A DNA stretch of 64,000 bases. It comes from Herbiconiux sp. Its GTDB lineage: Bacteria; Actinomycetota; Actinomycetes; Actinomycetales; Microbacteriaceae. The stretch is taken from NCBI RefSeq assembly GCF_023264855.1, contig NZ_JAHFUW010000004.1, forward strand, positions 84,863-148,862, written 5' to 3'. Below the pieces are notes generated by a model, which saw only the letters and a program-made list of their open reading frames with translations, searched no databases and was not told the DNA's origin. Below, piece by piece: positions 61,545 through 64,000 of the stretch (position 1 is its first letter; every line of letters begins with the position of its first letter). A program made the position numbers and the translations under genes.

Positions 61545-63947
61545 GTGTCACGACCCGTGATCGCCTCTCCACCCGTGAGCGCCTCGCCATCCGCGATCCC
61601 CACCTCACCTGCCGCCACCTCGCGGCCTGCCACCGCGTCGCCACCCGCCACCACTTCGCCACGCGCCACCACCTCGCCACGGGCGGCTGCCGTGGCCGGT
61701 GGGAGCGGGGAGGCGCGTGCGGTGGGGATGCTGCCGACGGCGGCTCTCGGGGTGGCCGTGCTGGCGCTGGTGGCGACGGCGGTGTTCGGGCTGGGACACC
61801 TGAGGCACCCGGATGTCGCTGACGGCGGGCCGCGGGTCGGCTCCGCGCGGTTCCTCGTGACCGGCCTCCCGCAGGTGCGTGCCGACGGGTTCGCTGCGAC
61901 GTATCCGCAGTCCCCTCCGCAAGCGACGTCTGGGGCACCCGCCGGCGCCGCAGGGCCCGCCCCGGAGACGAGGATCTCCCTGGAGACCGTCTTGGAGTCC
62001 TTCACGGCGGGCGACCGAACCGTACCGGCCCGCGCGCCGACGGTGGTGTTCGCCTCGGTGCCGGCGGCGGATGCGGACGCCTCGTCGTGGCCAATCGGCT
62101 CAGCGCTCGTCGTGCGGGGCACGTTGACCGCGCTGGAGCCGGGTGATTCGCGGGAGTTCCTGTTCTTCGCCCGCGATACGCCCCATCTGGTCGCCGATCC
62201 ACCGTGGTACCTGGTGTGGGCGAACGGCACCCGCGCCGCCTTCCGCACGAGCACCGCGGGGTTGCCGGGCGACGGTGCAGAACTTCTCGCGGGGTTGGCC
62301 ATCGGCGACGACACGGGAGTCTCCGACGGACTCCGGCAGGCCATGACGGTGAGTGGGCTGACGCACCTCACGGCGGTGTCCGGCGCCAACTGTGCGGTGG
62401 TCGTGACGGCGGTGATGCTGCTCGGAGGGGCGATCAGGCTCGGCCGGCGGCTGCGGATCGGGCTCTCGGTTCTCGTGCTGGTGCTCTTCGTGGTGCTGGT
62501 GACGCCCGAACCCAGCGTGCTGCGGGCGGCCGCCATGGCGGTGATCGTGCTCGTCGCACTCGCGATCGGCCGGCCGTCGGCAGGGATTCCGCCGCTCTGC
62601 CTCTCGGTGGTGGTGCTGCTGACGCTCGATCCCTGGCTCGACCGGAGCGCCGGGTTCGCCCTCTCGGTGCTGGCCACCGCCGGACTCCTGCTGCTCACGC
62701 GGCCCATCGCGGCCCTGGCCGGTCGGGTGATGCCCGCTTCTCTCGCGCTGGCGCTCGCCGTGCCCACGGCCGCGCAGATCGCCTGCCAGCCGGTGCTGTT
62801 CGCGATCGCGCCGCAGCTCACGCCGTACACGCTGCCCGCCAATGTGCTGGCCGAACCCGCGGCCGCGCTGGTCAGCATCCTGGGACTCGTGCTGTGCCTG
62901 CTGAGCGTCATCGCGCCGGGTCTCGCGGCGCTCGCGGCCTGGCTGCCGTGGGTGCCCTCGGCGTGGATCGGCGCGGTCGCCCGCTTCTTCGCCGGGGCTC
63001 CGTTCGCGGCGATCGCGTTGCCCGACAGCGCTGTGGCCGTGCTGGTGGCGCTGCTCGCGACCGTCCTGGTCCTCGTCGCACTGTTCGCGGCGCGGCGGCA
63101 TCCCGTCGTCGCGGGCGTCTGCGGTGCGGCGGCTGCCTGCGGCCTGCTGATCTCCTTGGCCGGCCTGGGCGGCGCGGCACTGGCCCGCGACGCCGCCGTG
63201 CCGCGCGACTGGCAGCTCGCCGCCTGCGACATCGGCCAGGGCGACGCGGTGCTGGTGCACAGCCGCGACGAGATCGCCCTGATCGATGTGGGGCCGGATC
63301 CCGCGCCGCTCACCCGCTGCCTGGAGCGGATGCACGTGCAGCGCATCGACCTCCTCGTGCTCACGCACTACGACCGAGACCACGTCGGCGGCGTCGCCGC
63401 GGTCGTCGGCCGGGTCGACCGCGCTCTCGTCGGGCCGACCGACGGTGCGCACGACGAGGCGCTGCTCTCCTCCCTCCGCGCGGGCGGAGCCCACGTCGAA
63501 CAGGCCAGGCGGGGCCTCGCCGGCGAGCTCGGCGACTACCACTGGGACGTCATCTGGCCGAAAGACGGCACCACCCTCCGAGGCAACGACGCCAGCGTCA
63601 CCGTGAGCCTCACCGGTCCGCTCCGGATGCTCTTCCTCGGTGACCTGGGCGAGCAGGCGCAGAGCGCAGTGCGCGCCGCGAACACCCTGCCGGTGGTGGA
63701 CATCGTGAAGGTCGCCCACCACGGATCGGCCGACCAGAGCCAGGCGCTCTACCTGGCGGTGCGGGCATCCGTCGGGGTCGTCTCGGTGGGTCTCGGCAAT
63801 CGGTACGGGCACCCGACCGATGAGCTGCTGGCGATGCTCGCGCTCGCCGGCACGCGCCCCTTCCGCACCGACCAGGAGGGGTTGGTGGTGATCTCGGGTA
63901 CCTCAGAGGCGATCTCCGTCTGGACCGAGCGGCCGGTGCCGCCCTAG
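61545..63947 (+). CDS. comEC: ComEC DNA-uptake channel, main part
   Basis: The 800 residues in this frame contain the ComEC core. The competence domain has about seven helices with GLTHLTAVSGANCAVVV. The C-terminal metallo-beta-lactamase-like domain has LTHYDRDHVGG (HxDxDH) and VKVAHHGS. Together they form the single-strand DNA channel and nuclease. The GTG at 61545 lies inside the Pro-rich linker and is probably not the natural start: the native gene should begin at 61232 in another frame. Whether the protein is made depends on the frameshift being real. Confidence 0.85.
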   Translation: MSRPVIASPPVSASPSAIPTSPAATSRPATASPPATTSPRATTSPRAAAVAGGSGEARAVGMLPTAALGVAVLALVATAVFGLGHLRHPDVADGGPRVGSARFLVTGLPQVRADGFAATYPQSPPQATSGAPAGAAGPAPETRISLETVLESFTAGDRTVPARAPTVVFASVPAADADASSWPIGSALVVRGTLTALEPGDSREFLFFARDTPHLVADPPWYLVWANGTRAAFRTSTAGLPGDGAELLAGLAIGDDTGVSDGLRQAMTVSGLTHLTAVSGANCAVVVTAVMLLGGAIRLGRRLRIGLSVLVLVLFVVLVTPEPSVLRAAAMAVIVLVALAIGRPSAGIPPLCLSVVVLLTLDPWLDRSAGFALSVLATAGLLLLTRPIAALAGRVMPASLALALAVPTAAQIACQPVLFAIAPQLTPYTLPANVLAEPAAALVSILGLVLCLLSVIAPGLAALAAWLPWVPSAWIGAVARFFAGAPFAAIALPDSAVAVLVALLATVLVLVALFAARRHPVVAGVCGAAAACGLLISLAGLGGAALARDAAVPRDWQLAACDIGQGDAVLVHSRDEIALIDVGPDPAPLTRCLERMHVQRIDLLVLTHYDRDHVGGVAAVVGRVDRALVGPTDGAHDEALLSSLRAGGAHVEQARRGLAGELGDYHWDVIWPKDGTTLRGNDASVTVSLTGPLRMLFLGDLGEQAQSAVRAANTLPVVDIVKVAHHGSADQSQALYLAVRASVGVVSVGLGNRYGHPTDELLAMLALAGTRPFRTDQEGLVVISGTSEAISVWTERPVPP

Positions 63948-64000
63948 GAGTCGAGTCCGGGCGGGCGGGGCGGCCAGCGCGGGCGGGTGGCCCGGGCGGG
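63944..64000 (-). CDS. Possible 3' end of a convergent gene
   Basis: On the minus strand a frame open from the window edge ends at TAG (63946-63944), sharing CTAG with the comEC stop. It reads [18 protein letters not shown]. The Trp and Pro/Arg pattern could be a real C-terminus, but 18 codons are too few to judge. Confidence 0.25.
   Translation of the reverse strand, partial: PARATRPRWPPRPPGLDS

Noticed and set aside
61381..61700. CRISPR-like or VNTR array in the comEC linker
   Set aside because: The repeats (ACCTGCGACCGC and CCGCCGGCAGCACCT) are short, degenerate and encode a Pro/Ala/Ser/Thr linker; no spacers of regular length.

Overview
The window is high-GC (about 70% by eye) actinobacterial DNA. 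It is most likely from Microbacteriaceae (Leifsonia/Herbiconiux-like). The evidence is codon use, many GTG/TTG starts, stop/start overlaps of the ATGA and GTGA kind, TANNNT -10 boxes, paired clpP1/clpP2, a RamB-type regulator beside GTP-dependent pckG, a cydABCD operon, and very frequent GGATGC/GCATCC. It reads as ordinary chromosome. I see no insertion sequence, phage, CRISPR array, rRNA or origin. No gene-free stretch exceeds 300 bp; the longest (57416-57697) holds a long inverted repeat.

Layout. 1-6336: the end of an unknown gene, an amidohydrolase, Dps, small membrane proteins, a nitroreductase, a Pro-rich membrane protein and an F420-type oxidoreductase. 6411-8125: tRNA-Gly(TCC), tRNA-Pro(TGG) and trigger factor. 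8207-22201: a glycan-utilisation locus with a ROK regulator, GH42, a carbohydrate acetylesterase, a three-gene sugar ABC importer (no ATPase gene), GH95, GH31 and GH1. This is the enzyme set needed to strip acetylated, fucosylated, galactosylated xyloglucan oligosaccharides from the outside in. 22296-26554: clpP1, clpP2, an AAA ATPase, a TauE-type exporter and clpX. 26611-28793: a BenE-type carrier and an aldo/keto reductase. 28864-37554: a two-armed cluster with three paralogous NtaA/DszA-type flavin monooxygenases, an NMT1/SsuA-type ABC importer and a TetR regulator. 37622-40967: a small protein, a GNAT acetyltransferase and valS. 41100-44499: pckG facing a RamB-like regulator. 44712-46494: App1-type phosphatase and TetR. 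46655-49843: an osmoprotectant (OpuC/OsmF-type) importer. 49885-56617: a DedA protein and the cydABCD operon. 56627-63947: a pabC-like gene, leuS, comEA and comEC. comEC appears to carry a one-base frameshift.

The strongest unusual signals are non-coding or structural. An 85-bp near-perfect palindrome sits in frame inside cydD. Two intergenic palindromes (1734-1793 and 57466-57553) share outer hexamers and a central core. A perfect 14-bp operator-like palindrome lies in front of cydA. Exact or near-exact tandem duplications span two stop codons. UUCG-type hairpins with competing arms follow the RamB-like gene.

All assignments rest on reading the sequence and recalling family signatures; no database search was run.
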